A stretch of DNA of 28,821 nucleotides from NCBI GenBank assembly GCA_002346545.1, contig DEAA01000075.1, forward strand, positions 6,633 to 35,453, written 5' to 3'. The position numbers and the translations under genes are program-made. Of this stretch, positions 7,167 through 17,600 are shown piece after piece. Within the stretch, counting starts at the first letter, position 1. Every line of letters starts with the position of its first letter. The DNA is from Acidobacteria bacterium UBA2994 (GTDB taxonomy: Bacteria > Acidobacteriota > Vicinamibacteria > Vicinamibacterales > UBA8438). The notes beneath the pieces were generated by a model that saw only the letters and a list, made by a program, of their open reading frames with translations, was not told the DNA's origin and ran no database searches.

Positions 7167-10100
7167 CGGCGTGGCCGAGGCAGCCTCCACCAGGGGTCTC
7201 GCCGGTAGCGTGACCGCGACCCGCGTTCCTTGCCCCGCCTCGCTTGTCACGGCGATCTTGCCGCCGTTGAGCTCGACGTTCCGTTTGGCGATCGCCATCC
7301 CCAGCCCTGTCCCTGTCACCTTTGTCGAGAAGTAGGGCTCGAAGATTCGCGCCAGCGCTTCCGGCTCCAGCCCAACTCCGGTGTCTGAGACGGAGAGCTC
7401 GATTTGCGCCGCAGCCGTTTCGACCTCGATACTCAGCCGTCCCTCGCTCGGCATCGCGTGGAGGGCATTCTCGATAATATTGATCAGTGCCCTCTGTATC
7501 AGTAGGCGATCGAGAATAAGCGGTGGCAGTGATCGAGGCACGCGCACCACGACCTCGATCCGGCCTTCAAGCCCCTGGCGGTAGGGAGAGACGATCTCCT
7601 CCAAGAGGGTCTCTAGCTCTGTCTCCTCCGGCTCAGCCTTAGGCGACGAGGCGTAACTCGAGAACTCCGACGCGATCTGGCGCAGGATCCGCACCTGCTT
7701 GAGAATCGCCGTCACGCAGCCTTCGAGCACAGGCGACAGAGGAGCCCCCTGGTCGGCATGGACACGACGCAGATGCTCCGCGTTCAGCTGCACCGGCGTC
7801 AGCGGGTTCTTGATTTCGTGCGCGACCTGCCTGGCCATCTCGCTCCACGCTTCGAGACGATGGGTCCGCTCGAGTTGTCTCCGTTGCGTTTCGAGCTCCT
7901 GGGCCATCTTCGTGAAGTCCGCCTCGAGAATGTCGAGTTCGTCGGCTGACTGTTCGGCCACCCGCCTCTTTAGCAGGTTGACCCGGTGCAGTGACGCCAG
8001 GGTCGTGAACTCGCCTTGAGCGACTCGGCCCGTAGCCCGAGTGAGCCGGCGCACCGGGTCGGCGATGCTTCTCGCGATTCCCCATCCAACCACGCCGACC
8101 AAACCAACGAAGAAGAGCGTCGAGGCCCAGATACGACGGTTTACCTCCTCGATCTGGCTCTCGATTTCCTGCTGTCGTGAGGCTAGAGGTACGGTCAGGA
8201 TCGCATCCTGTCCGACCATCGGCACTGGAGCGGCGGCCAGTTGATAGCGCAGGTCTCCAATTGAGTCTTCTCCGACAAAACTCGTCAGCTGGTCCAGATA
8301 CACCGCTCGGTACACCTGCTCGGGAGTCCGCGTGGGGAGGAGACCTGAGGCGTACAGGTCACGTTCGCTCGTGGCGAGAAGCTCGGCGCCCTGAAAAATA
8401 TTCACGTCCTCGCCGACGACCTGGCTGATCCAAACCAGCACCTCATCGCTGAACGGGGCGACCACCCGTCCCTCCACCGGCTGCAGGACGGCAGACTCTT
8501 CGATCACGCTTCTGGCCAGCGTCGCCGTGCGAGCCGCTCCAGCCTCCACATCGGCCCGGAGCTGGTCAGCGAGATAGCCCTGAATGAAGAACGCGATCAC
8601 AACTACCGGCACAGCAGCCACGCCCAAGAACCAGAGTTGAAGCTTGAGCGCGAACCGGGCCCGGACTTCGCGCCATGGCAGAAGCCGACGTAGCCCAGGC
8701 GAGAGGAGCCCCCCGACGATGACCGCCGCGAGGAGCACGCCGAACGTGACGATGACGAGGCTGGCAAGCTCGGACAGATGCAATAGGTGGTCGAAACCCG
8801 TGTGAACCGGATAGCCCAGCGCATAAATGCCGGCCCGGTCGTTGATCACATGCACCTCGTAGTCCAAGCCGTCCTTGTGAAGTCGAGTCCAGAACGGTGT
8901 CCGCGACTTGTAGCTTCTCTGAAAGAGCGCCTCGTCGAGCGGCCAGGCCGAACGCCCTGAAACGAAAGTAGGCTGGAGTCCCCACCCGTAGATAACGAGC
9001 TCGACGCCATGTCCCGGCGCCGAGGGAAGGGCGTCCGTCATTCCGGCTCTGAGCAGTTCTACGTACGGGCTTCGAGGAGAGATAAACGACAGCGACTCGT
9101 AGTCGACCTGCGCGACATGCACGACAACCCCACCCAGTGTCGCCGCACCCCCGTCCGGAGTCAGCGCGCAGATAGCCCGTTCCGCGTGGAGCGTACGGCG
9201 CTCCTCTGAGCCGAACGGCGCAACTTCACCGAACACAAGCCAGTCACATCCCTGGCCGCTCCACTGGGTGGTATTCAGGGCGTACTCCGGGACGTTAAGC
9301 GCTTCAGGGATGTTGAACGCGAACCGACTTGTCAACTCGCCAGCCGCGTCATACAGCTCGACTGAAGAGGTGAGCCGGGACGAGGCAAGTGCCGTCTGCT
9401 GCCAGATGCCGAACGCCCGATCGGTATCCAACCGACGAGTTAGGTCCGCATCCGCGCCAGGCGCCGCCAAGCCGGCCAAGTCTGGTATGGCATCGATCTG
9501 TCCCTGCGTTTGTGCCAGCCGGTTCTGTAAGTCATAAGGGTGGTCGGCGGTCAGCCCAGCGTAATCGTCTTCTATGACGCGTCGACGCTCTCGATCGGTG
9601 GCATCGACCAGTCCTACATACAGCGGCGGGACGGCAAGCAGTACCGCCGCCGGCACCACGAGCGATCTGGCCAGGGGGTCTGCGTGCCGGAACCAGGTCA
9701 TCAAGGGCCGCCACCGCCAGGCCAGTCCCAGGGCGGCACCCATGATGAGCAGTGACGGGACCGCTGGCATCGGCGCAGCTAAACTTGCGACAGCTGCGGG
9801 TGCAAGCGCCAACGCCCCAAGCCACCACCATCGCCACTGAAGCCACGCGACCGGCCAAGCAGCCGCCACGGCCCCAAGTAACAGGCTGACGGCCCAGATG
9901 ATGGCCGCGGTGACCAGCACCAGCGCCAGTTGGATGGCAGCGCGCGCCGTGTCGATCGGCACGATCGCCGTGTGCATCAGGTCCACTCGCACCCCGGCCA
10001 CGGTGTCCCGCACCAGCAGGTCCTGCACGCCGAGCAACAGCGCGGCGCCAGACGCACAACCGAGCGACCAGAGGACAACCCGCGCCACCTCAGACCCTTC

Positions 10101-11159
10101 GCCGCCGCGTCCCGGCCGCCCATGCCATCGCCACCGATTCACCAGATCAGCCACCAAGACGACGAGACCTGCGAGCGCCGCACCAGCCATCAGGAGGTCG
10201 ACGGCCGTCCTGAGTAGCATCGGCGCTCGCGCCGATGTATAGATCCCGGGCGAGACCATGGCGAGTGGGAACCGCCCGGGCGTCGCGGCAAACCAGAGTG
10301 CCCCCCAAGCGCCCATGATTGACGCGGCCGCGACCCAGAACGTCCGGAGGTATCGGGCCGATACTCGGGTCACTAATACCAAGCCGGTCGCAGCGAGTAG
10401 GGCACAGCTCACCAGAAGCCACAGCAGAGACCAGACCGCTTCCCGCCAGCGCGCCCGTGTTTCGGCGACGTCACCGAGGCTCATGGTCGCGTCGAACAGC
10501 ACCCGGCCGTCGGCCCCGTCCACCGTAAACCGGTCCATCGCGGCACCGGTCATCCCTTGACCGGTCGGGCCCACCCGCACCCGTCCTACCGACGTCTCCA
10601 GCACGAAGGGGCCCCGGTCGGCGCCTTCGGTCCGCACCGCCGACAGTACCTGTTCGACAACCACCACGCCCAGCCGACGCACGGTGGTCTCTGGCGCGGC
10701 GTCCACCACCGGCTCCACCCGAACCAACCTCAGCCCAGCCTGCCCGACGTCGACAAACCCGGCGGGGCGGGAACCGACCCGACCGCGAGACAATGAGGCC
10801 CCGCGCCCACTCCAGGCGCGCGGCGTGCCGCGCGCGTCGTACACCGTAATCGCCAGGTCAGGGCTCCCCTCGGCTATGGAGACATCTTCCAAGACCTCGA
10901 AGAGCCGGCGGACTGCCGGTCGGTCGCCACCCATCCCACCGCGCACTTCGGACCGGCCAGCCAGGCCGCGGGCCACCGCGCCCAGAGCCGTGTCGACCGC
11001 GACAACCTCAGCCCGCAGCTCGTCAATACCGTGCTCGCGGGCGGCGGCATTCGTTCGCCCAATGAGGAGGAGTTCAGCCGCCGCCGCGACGGCGAGCAGC
11101 AGCAGAGCCGCACAGCCAGTGGTCACCAGAAGGCGACGCCAGACGAGGACAGGTGTCAT
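7149..11159 (-). CDS. Very large multi-sensor transmembrane histidine kinase, NtrY-like
   Basis: From the ATG at 11159 the protein has 1336 residues, far longer than a usual NtrY (about 700-760). Order seen: a membrane helix (7-34); an extracytoplasmic block (35-240); seven or eight membrane helices (241-518); a second soluble block (519-794); two membrane helices (795-819, 838-859); a third extracytoplasmic block (860-1011); a last helix (1012-1030); a HAMP linker (1031-1084); then the kinase core. Kinase motifs are MARQVAHEIKNPLTPVQLNA with phospho-acceptor His1114, N box NIIENALHAM (Asn1231), G1 DTGVGL, F box FEPYFSTK and G2 GTGLGMAIAK, all intact. The H-box wording is that of the NtrY group, but no PAS domain sits between HAMP and His box. 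No response regulator is adjacent. An upstream GTG at 11261 would add 34 residues that do not look like signal sequence. The signal sensed is unknown. Confidence 0.88.
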   Translation of the reverse strand: MTPVLVWRRLLVTTGCAALLLLAVAAAAELLLIGRTNAAAREHGIDELRAEVVAVDTALGAVARGLAGRSEVRGGMGGDRPAVRRLFEVLEDVSIAEGSPDLAITVYDARGTPRAWSGRGASLSRGRVGSRPAGFVDVGQAGLRLVRVEPVVDAAPETTVRRLGVVVVEQVLSAVRTEGADRGPFVLETSVGRVRVGPTGQGMTGAAMDRFTVDGADGRVLFDATMSLGDVAETRARWREAVWSLLWLLVSCALLAATGLVLVTRVSARYLRTFWVAAASIMGAWGALWFAATPGRFPLAMVSPGIYTSARAPMLLRTAVDLLMAGAALAGLVVLVADLVNRWRWHGRPGRGGEGSEVARVVLWSLGCASGAALLLGVQDLLVRDTVAGVRVDLMHTAIVPIDTARAAIQLALVLVTAAIIWAVSLLLGAVAAAWPVAWLQWRWWWLGALALAPAAVASLAAPMPAVPSLLIMGAALGLAWRWRPLMTWFRHADPLARSLVVPAAVLLAVPPLYVGLVDATDRERRRVIEDDYAGLTADHPYDLQNRLAQTQGQIDAIPDLAGLAAPGADADLTRRLDTDRAFGIWQQTALASSRLTSSVELYDAAGELTSRFAFNIPEALNVPEYALNTTQWSGQGCDWLVFGEVAPFGSEERRTLHAERAICALTPDGGAATLGGVVVHVAQVDYESLSFISPRSPYVELLRAGMTDALPSAPGHGVELVIYGWGLQPTFVSGRSAWPLDEALFQRSYKSRTPFWTRLHKDGLDYEVHVINDRAGIYALGYPVHTGFDHLLHLSELASLVIVTFGVLLAAVIVGGLLSPGLRRLLPWREVRARFALKLQLWFLGVAAVPVVVIAFFIQGYLADQLRADVEAGAARTATLARSVIEESAVLQPVEGRVVAPFSDEVLVWISQVVGEDVNIFQGAELLATSERDLYASGLLPTRTPEQVYRAVYLDQLTSFVGEDSIGDLRYQLAAAPVPMVGQDAILTVPLASRQQEIESQIEEVNRRIWASTLFFVGLVGVVGWGIARSIADPVRRLTRATGRVAQGEFTTLASLHRVNLLKRRVAEQSADELDILEADFTKMAQELETQRRQLERTHRLEAWSEMARQVAHEIKNPLTPVQLNAEHLRRVHADQGAPLSPVLEGCVTAILKQVRILRQIASEFSSYASSPKAEPEETELETLLEEIVSPYRQGLEGRIEVVVRVPRSLPPLILDRLLIQRALINIIENALHAMPSEGRLSIEVETAAAQIELSVSDTGVGLEPEALARIFEPYFSTKVTGTGLGMAIAKRNVELNGGKIAVTSEAGQGTRVAVTLPARPLVEAASATPSATEA

Positions 11160-11328
11160 CTCGAGCGTGTGGTCCTCAGCGGGTCCGACGACAGTGACAG
11201 TTCGCCCAGATATCCGCAGACCGCCAGCATACTGGGCCCGTGCCTGCCTGAACACAGGCACTAGTCACGCGCCCTAACGCCACCATGCGTGCGGAATCGA
11301 CAGGCCCCGCCCTAGATCTCTGCAAAGG

Positions 11329-11352
11329 TACTGCCGCTCGGAGGCGGCAGTA
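11329..11352 (-). terminator. Hairpin downstream of the propeller-SPOR gene, possible terminator
   Basis: TACTGCCGC (11329-11337) and GCGGCAGTA (11344-11352) form a perfect 9-base-pair stem with a six-base loop. It begins six bases after the stop of the minus-strand gene ending at 11358. On the minus strand the stem is followed only by CCTTTGC, a weak T tract, so termination may be partial. The remaining bases up to the kinase start at 11159 hold no other gene I can support and presumably carry the kinase promoter. Confidence 0.45.
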
Positions 11353-11357
11353 TGGGG

Positions 11358-13040
11358 TTATGGCAGAGCAACGACGTACCACTCAGTGGCGAGCGTCACC
11401 TCTACGCGTCTACCCACCGCTTCGGCAGCGGCGCGATCAGGGTAATCGCCAATCCGCACCCGAAAGAGCCGCGGACGGTCTTCCGCCGCCGGCTCGAACA
11501 CGTAGGCCGGAAGGTCGTTGGCCGCCAGCCTGGCGACCATAGCGTCGGCGGAGTCCCTACTGGTCAACGCCGCGACCTGCACGGCAAAGCTCGTCCCCCT
11601 GCGGGCCATTTGCGGCGGCTCACTCGGGACGGTTGCGGCCGATGACGGCATTGTTGTCTCAGTCCGCGGGGACTCCGCCACAGTAGCTTGTACGGGCGCT
11701 GGCACGTCAGTGAACAGCGAATTGTCCGGTGCTACGCTCGACGCGGGTCCGGCCACGACAGTCGGCAACGCACTGGGGTCGGCGGCCGTCAGGCCGGCCG
11801 GCGCCGGGGAACCATCGAGCGTGGGCGGCGGAAGCAGCGTCGATATCAGGGCCGGCCCAGCCTCGGCTCCGTCCTCATCGCCGTCGTCGTTGCCGCTAGC
11901 AACCGCCGTTGGCTTCTTGAAGAACAGCGGCGCCACGGAGGCTTCGACAAGAAATGGGGTTGCACCGCGCACCAGCGCTCGCAGCCGGCCATCTCCGGTG
12001 ACGTACAACACGACCGCGCCCAGCGTCGGCTCGGTCAGAACCAGCGGGGGAAAGGCCACTTCGGTCGGCGCACGTAGCCGGCCGTAAAGCATCCCGTCTT
12101 CAGGATCGTGGAAGCTTAGGGTCTGACCGAGGCCGGCGAGCACCAGCAGGTCGTCGGCATGCGCGGGTCCGTCGGTCGGGCGGGCCGCGAGAGTCTGCCG
12201 CCACCGTTGATTCCCGCTGGCCCGATCGAGGGCCCACACCACGTTGTCGAGCGAGGAGAAATAGACCCGTTCCTCGTCCACGGCGGCTCGGCCGATGATA
12301 TCGCCCCCGGTGCGCCATCGCCACTTGACCGATCCGTCAACGCTCGATAACCGATAGAAGTGATTGTCGGTCGCCCCGACGAACAGATCGTCCAGCGGAA
12401 GCACTTCGGTGGGGGGGCCATCAAATTGCTGCTCCCACAAGAGCTGACCACTCCGCAGCGAGAGTGCCAGCAGCCCACCGTTGTCGAGAGAGACATACAT
12501 GCGGTCTGCAGCCAGGGCCGGTCTCACGTGAGCAACTCCGCCCAGAGCGCGGTTCCAGATGGTCTCACCGGTCTCGGCAGCCAACGCCAGAAGCGCCTGG
12601 GACTCAAGCGCCACAACTAGCCACCCATTATTCCAGACGAGTGGCGCTGAGAGCCGCGACGGTAGGGACACCTGCCAAACGAGGGCACCGGTCTCCAGAC
12701 TCAGCGCACGGAGCGAGTTCGAGGTCGCCGCATAGAACAGGCCTCCACCGATGGCTGGCACCCCCTCCACGGTCTGCACCGCTTCCCATTCGACCTCACC
12801 ATCGAGCAGGGCGACCGCCACTATCTGTCCGTCTCGAAGCGGGACATAGATTCGGCTGTCGGCGTGTAAGGGCGGAGCTGCCGGGGAGGCCGGCAGGTTA
12901 GTGGTCCAGAGCTCTTCGAGAGGCAGAAGGGTTGACGGGTCGCGGCGATCGCGATCCGAACTCTGAGCTGCCGCGAGCGGTTGTGCGAGCAACACGGCCG
13001 CCAACACCACGCATGACACGCACATGGTAGGGCTTATCAT
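11358..13040 (-). CDS. Secreted PQQ-like (BamB-type) beta-propeller protein with C-terminal SPOR domain
   Basis: The 560-residue product (ATG at 13040) starts with a signal peptide ([20 protein letters not shown], cleavage likely near LAAA-Q at 23-26); no lipobox is present. Residues about 40-375 hold repeated PQQ-like propeller blades, each with a [ED/S]TG..W-type turn: [41 protein letters not shown] Pro/Ala/Ser/Asp-rich linker (about 380-480) leads to a SPOR domain (about 483-560, [20 protein letters not shown] ... [16 protein letters not shown]). SPOR domains bind glycan strands lacking stem peptides, often at division sites; propellers of this type act as scaffolds, as BamB does in outer-membrane protein assembly. 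The protein is thus probably periplasmic and peptidoglycan-associated; its partner is unknown. A later ATG at 13025 would shorten the signal peptide. Confidence 0.85.
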   Translation of the reverse strand: MISPTMCVSCVVLAAVLLAQPLAAAQSSDRDRRDPSTLLPLEELWTTNLPASPAAPPLHADSRIYVPLRDGQIVAVALLDGEVEWEAVQTVEGVPAIGGGLFYAATSNSLRALSLETGALVWQVSLPSRLSAPLVWNNGWLVVALESQALLALAAETGETIWNRALGGVAHVRPALAADRMYVSLDNGGLLALSLRSGQLLWEQQFDGPPTEVLPLDDLFVGATDNHFYRLSSVDGSVKWRWRTGGDIIGRAAVDEERVYFSSLDNVVWALDRASGNQRWRQTLAARPTDGPAHADDLLVLAGLGQTLSFHDPEDGMLYGRLRAPTEVAFPPLVLTEPTLGAVVLYVTGDGRLRALVRGATPFLVEASVAPLFFKKPTAVASGNDDGDEDGAEAGPALISTLLPPPTLDGSPAPAGLTAADPSALPTVVAGPASSVAPDNSLFTDVPAPVQATVAESPRTETTMPSSAATVPSEPPQMARRGTSFAVQVAALTSRDSADAMVARLAANDLPAYVFEPAAEDRPRLFRVRIGDYPDRAAAEAVGRRVEVTLATEWYVVALP

Positions 13041-13153
13041 GGATGGACTACAAGATGTTGTGGTACGCAACCGTCTACCTCGATATAGTAAGCTTAACAG
13101 CTGCAGCTAAAGAATCACTCGATCTCACCTTCTTCCTGTCGTATCGGTCGCGT
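13041..13153. other. Divergent intergenic region between propeller-SPOR gene and guaA
   Basis: This 113-base stretch separates two divergent genes, so promoters for both strands should lie here. It holds an AT-rich patch (about 13081-13112) unlike the surrounding GC-rich DNA, with TATAGT on the plus strand and TACTAT on the minus strand as possible -10 elements, and a 10-base palindrome AGCTGCAGCT at 13099-13108. No well-spaced -35 and no purine-riboswitch core could be recognised. Confidence 0.35.
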
Positions 13154-14692
13154 GTGGCACATCAAACGCTTCTCGTGCTTGATTTCGGGTCTCAATACAC
13201 CCAGCTGATTGCGCGTCGGCTGCGCGAGCTAAAGGTCTACACCGAGATTCTTCCTTTTCAGACACCTGTTAGCGAGCTCCGGACACGACAACCTGCAGGC
13301 ATCATCCTTTCAGGCGGGCCAATGAGCGTCTCCGACGACGGCGCTCCACGCTGCGCACCCGACGTGTTCCACCTCGGGGTGCCGGTCCTGGGCATCTGCT
13401 ACGGGATGCAGCTGATGACCGACATGCTCGGGGGGACGGTGGAGCCAGCTCCAGAACGCGAGTTCGGACACGCTACTGTGACCGTGGACACCGAGAGCTC
13501 GCTCTTCGACACGGTACCGTCTGAGCTCAGGGTCTGGGCCAGTCACGGTGACCGGATCTCCAACCTGCCCTCCGGGTTCCGTGCGATCGGGACCAGCGCC
13601 AACGCTCCGATTGCCGCGATGGAGGACGCGACTCGGCGGTTCTATGCGCTACTGTTTCATCCTGAGGTGGTCCATACCGAACGTGGTGTCGACATCCTCG
13701 GAGAGTTTGCCGGTCCTATCTGTGGCTGCACGGGCGACTGGACGATGGCGTCTTTTCTCGACGAAGCGACGGCGCAGATTCAAGCGCAGGTGGGGGATGG
13801 TCGTGTCGTCTGCGGATTGAGTGGCGGGGTCGATTCCACAGTCGCCGCCCTGCTGATTCAACGGGCCATCGGCAACCGATTGACCTGCATCTTCGTCGAC
13901 AACGGATTGCTACGGAAGGATGAAGCCAAGCAGATCCGGGAGCGTTTCTCGACGCAGATACCGCTCAACGTGGTCTACGAGGACGCGAGCACGCAGTTCC
14001 TCGACACCTTGTCCGGCGTTGTCGACCCCGAGCGTAAGCGAAAGATTATCGGCGGGACCTTCATCGACGTATTCGAAACGGTGGCTGCCCGACTTGGATC
14101 ATTCGACTTCCTGGCTCAAGGGACACTGTATCCAGACGTCATCGAAAGCGTGTCCGTCGTGGGACCGGCCGCGCCGATCAAGAGCCACCATAACGTAGGC
14201 GGTCTTCCTGAACGCCTCCGATTCGCGTTGGTCGAACCGCTTCGTGCGCTGTTCAAGGACGAGGTTCGCAGCCTAGGTGAAGAGCTCGGTCTTGACGAAC
14301 TGTTCGTGTGGCGCCAGCCGTTTCCTGGTCCGGGGCTAGCCGTGCGGATCCTGGGCGAAGTAACCGAGGCCCGACTGGAGATTCTCCGGGCGGCCGATAC
14401 AGTTGTGGCCGAGGAGGTCCGCCGGTTCGGGTGGTATCGCCGCCTGTGGCAGTCGTTCGCGGTGCTGCTACCCATCCAGACCGTGGGCGTCATGGGCGAC
14501 GAACGCACTTACGAGCACGTCGTGGCGCTGCGGGCCGTCGAAAGCCGTGACGGGATGACGGCAGACTGGGCCCGACTTCCCAGTGATCTACTGGCCGTAA
14601 TCTCATCACGTATCGTGAACGAGGTCCGTGGCGTAAACCGCGTGGTCTACGACATCAGTAGTAAACCGCCCTCGACCATCGAGTGGGAGTGA
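13154..14692 (+). CDS. guaA: GMP synthase (glutamine-hydrolysing)
   Basis: GuaA converts XMP to GMP with ATP and glutamine-derived ammonia. From the GTG at 13154 the protein is 512 residues, close to the usual 510-525. The class I glutamine amidotransferase domain shows [10 protein letters not shown] with the nucleophile Cys82, and [10 protein letters not shown] with His169 and Glu171. The ATP-pyrophosphatase loop is [14 protein letters not shown] (from residue 221). The dimerisation/XMP-binding end has [16 protein letters not shown] and the invariant finish KPPSTIEWE. The frame is open to an ATG at 13043, but those 37 residues are not conserved and the first GuaA residues ([20 protein letters not shown]) follow the GTG directly. 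It heads a plus-strand run, with dnaE six bases behind. Confidence 0.95.
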   Translation: MAHQTLLVLDFGSQYTQLIARRLRELKVYTEILPFQTPVSELRTRQPAGIILSGGPMSVSDDGAPRCAPDVFHLGVPVLGICYGMQLMTDMLGGTVEPAPEREFGHATVTVDTESSLFDTVPSELRVWASHGDRISNLPSGFRAIGTSANAPIAAMEDATRRFYALLFHPEVVHTERGVDILGEFAGPICGCTGDWTMASFLDEATAQIQAQVGDGRVVCGLSGGVDSTVAALLIQRAIGNRLTCIFVDNGLLRKDEAKQIRERFSTQIPLNVVYEDASTQFLDTLSGVVDPERKRKIIGGTFIDVFETVAARLGSFDFLAQGTLYPDVIESVSVVGPAAPIKSHHNVGGLPERLRFALVEPLRALFKDEVRSLGEELGLDELFVWRQPFPGPGLAVRILGEVTEARLEILRAADTVVAEEVRRFGWYRRLWQSFAVLLPIQTVGVMGDERTYEHVVALRAVESRDGMTADWARLPSDLLAVISSRIVNEVRGVNRVVYDISSKPPSTIEWE

Positions 14693-14698
14693 GGCGCG

Positions 14699-17600
14699 GT
14701 GTCCTCCGAGTTCGTTCACCTTCACCTGCATACCGAATTCTCACTACTTGATGGCGCCTGTCGGATCGGCGAACTACTGGATAGCGCCAAAGCCTCCGGC
14801 GCGCCGGCGCTAGCGGTTACGGAGCACGGCAACCTTTTCTCGAGCGTCATCTTTCATGACGAGGCAAGGAAACGTGACATCAAGCCGATCCTCGGGTGCG
14901 AGGTCTACGTCGCTAACGGCAGCCGCCACACCCGAAGCGGCACACCAGGGGAGACCAACAACCACCTGGTGCTACTGGCAGAAACTCTGACCGGTTATCA
15001 CAACCTCATCAAGCTCGTTTCGGCCGGCTACACCGAGGGTTTCTACTACAAGCCCCGGATTGATAAGGAGCTGCTAGCCGAGCACGCCTCCGGCCTCGTC
15101 GGTCTCAGTGCATGTTTGAAGGGCGAGGTTGCCACCGGGCTCCGGAACGAACAACCGCGGAAAGCCCGCGAGGCCGCCGCCACATTCCGAGACATCCTCG
15201 GGGCGGGCAACTTCTTTCTCGAGATGCAGTACCAGGGTATCGAGGAACAGCGCACGGTGAACACCGGACTACAGCCAATCGCGCGCGACCTGGGTATGCC
15301 ACTGGTGTGCACAAACGACGTGCACTACCTCAAACAGGGCGACCACCGCCCACACGATGTGCTGCTGTGCATCGGCACGGGTAAGAACGTCGGCGACGAG
15401 CAGCGCCTGCGCTACCACGGCGACCAGTTCTTCCTGAAGTCGCCGGAGGAGATGGCCACCGTCTTCGGAGACTTCCCGCGGGCGATGGCCAATTCCGTCG
15501 CCATTGCCGAGCGCTGCAACGTCGATCTCTCAGATCCTGGAAGCCACCTACCTAACTTCGAGGTTCCCGAGGACTTCAACGTCGACACCTATTTCGAACA
15601 CGTCACCCGCGAAGGCTTCGATCGACGAGTTGCGCATTGGAAGGAGCTTGAGGCACGCGGAGAGCTCAGACACTCGATCGACGCGTACGAACGACGGTTA
15701 CGTCACGAGATCGACATCATCGTAAAGATGCGCTACCCAGGTTACTTCCTGATCGTCTGGGACTTTATTCGGTACGCGCGGGAACGGGGCATCCCGGTGG
15801 GACCCGGGCGCGGTTCTGCGGCCGGGAGTCTGGTGGCGTACTGTCTGCAGATCACCGACATCGACCCGATGCAGTTCGACCTGATCTTTGAGCGTTTCCT
15901 TAATCCAGAACGGGTCTCGCTGCCAGACATCGACATCGACTTCTGTGAGCGGCGGCGAGGCGAAGTGATCGACTACGTAACCCAAAAATACGGCCGGGAT
16001 AACGTTGCCCAGATCATCACCTTCGGCACGATGAAGGCTCGCGCAGTCGTACGTGACGTCGGCCGCACCATGGGCATGTCCTACGCCGATGTCGATCGCG
16101 TGGCCAAGGCGATCCCACCCGCGCTCGACATGACGCTGGATAAGGCGCTGGAGGAGAACCCAGCGCTCAAGACGATGGAGCGTCAGGATCCTCAGGTGAA
16201 CGAGCTAATCGAGGTGGCCAAACGCCTGGAGGGCATCACGCGGCATGCATCAGTGCACGCTGCCGGCGTGGTCATCGCACCGGCTGCGATTACCGAGTTC
16301 GCCCCGGTCTATAAAAGCCAGAAGGACGAAATCACCACTCAGTGGGCCATGAAGGAGGTCGAACGAATGGGCCTCCTCAAGATGGACTTCCTAGGTCTCA
16401 GCACCCTGACGCTGCTCGATGATGCAGTAGCACATATCAAGGAGACTACCGGGGAGCATGTCGACCTCGACACGCTCCCGATGGACGACGAGAAGACCTT
16501 CCAAGTGTTCTCGGACGGACAGACCCTTGGCGTCTTCCAGTTCGAGAGCTCCGGAATGCGTGACACCCTGCGCAAGGCGAAGCCGGATCGATTCGAGGAC
16601 CTGATCTCGCTCAACGCGCTCTATCGTCCCGGCCCCCTCCGTGGCGGCGTTGTGGACGACTTCATCGCCCGACGTCACGGGAAGGTGGAGATCGAGTACG
16701 AGCTGCCCTCACTCGAGCCGATCCTCCAGGACAGCTATGGTGTCATCGCGTTCCAAGAGCAGGTGATGCGCATCGCCAGCGATCTGGCCGGGTTCACCAT
16801 GGGCGACGCCGACGTGCTCCGGAAGGCAATGGGAAAGAAGAGCGCCGAGGTCATGCAAGCGCAGCGCGTGAAGTTCGTGGACGGTGCTGTAAAACGCGGC
16901 GTCGCGAGGCCACAGGCCACAAAGATCTTCGACCTCATGGAGTTCTTCGCAGGCTATGGCTTCAACAAGTCGCACTCCACGGCGTACGCGCTGCTGGCGT
17001 ATCAGACCGCCTACCTCAAGGCGAACTACCCGCGGCATTTCATGGCCTCGCTTCTCACGATCGAGGCGCAGAACACCGACAAGCTCTCGCTCTATCTCAG
17101 CGAATGCCGCGACATGGGCGTCAAGATACTGCCGCCGGACATCAACGACAGCGATCTAGCTTTCAAGGTTACCCCCGACGGGGTGCGCTTCGGTCTCCGT
17201 GCAGTGAAGAATGTCGGGGAAGCGGCGATCGCCTCCATTCTTGAATGCCGCGCTCACGCCGGACAGCTCTCGTCGCTGTATCCGTTGTGCGAAGAGGTCG
17301 ATCTGCGCCTCGTGAACAAGCGAGTCTTCGAGAGCCTGATCAAGGCCGGGGCGTTCGATTCAACGTTGCCACCGAGCTCGCGGCGTGCCGCCTCCGGCCG
17401 CGCCCAGCTCGCAGCTCTGGTCGACCGGGCCCTCGAGCATGGCAACCGATTCCAGCGCGACAGGGAACGCGGACAGACCCAGCTCTTCGAGACCCCGACT
17501 GCTGACACTGACCCGTCGGTAGCGTTGCCAGACGTTCCGGCGTGGACCGAAGCCGAACAGCTCGGCTACGAGAAGGAGTCACTAGGTCTGTATCTGAGCG

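Noticed and set aside
13057..13071. Small hairpin GTTGTG-GTA-CGCAAC before guaA
   Set aside because: Six pairs including a wobble with a three-base loop; there is no purine-riboswitch core nearby, so it is probably chance.
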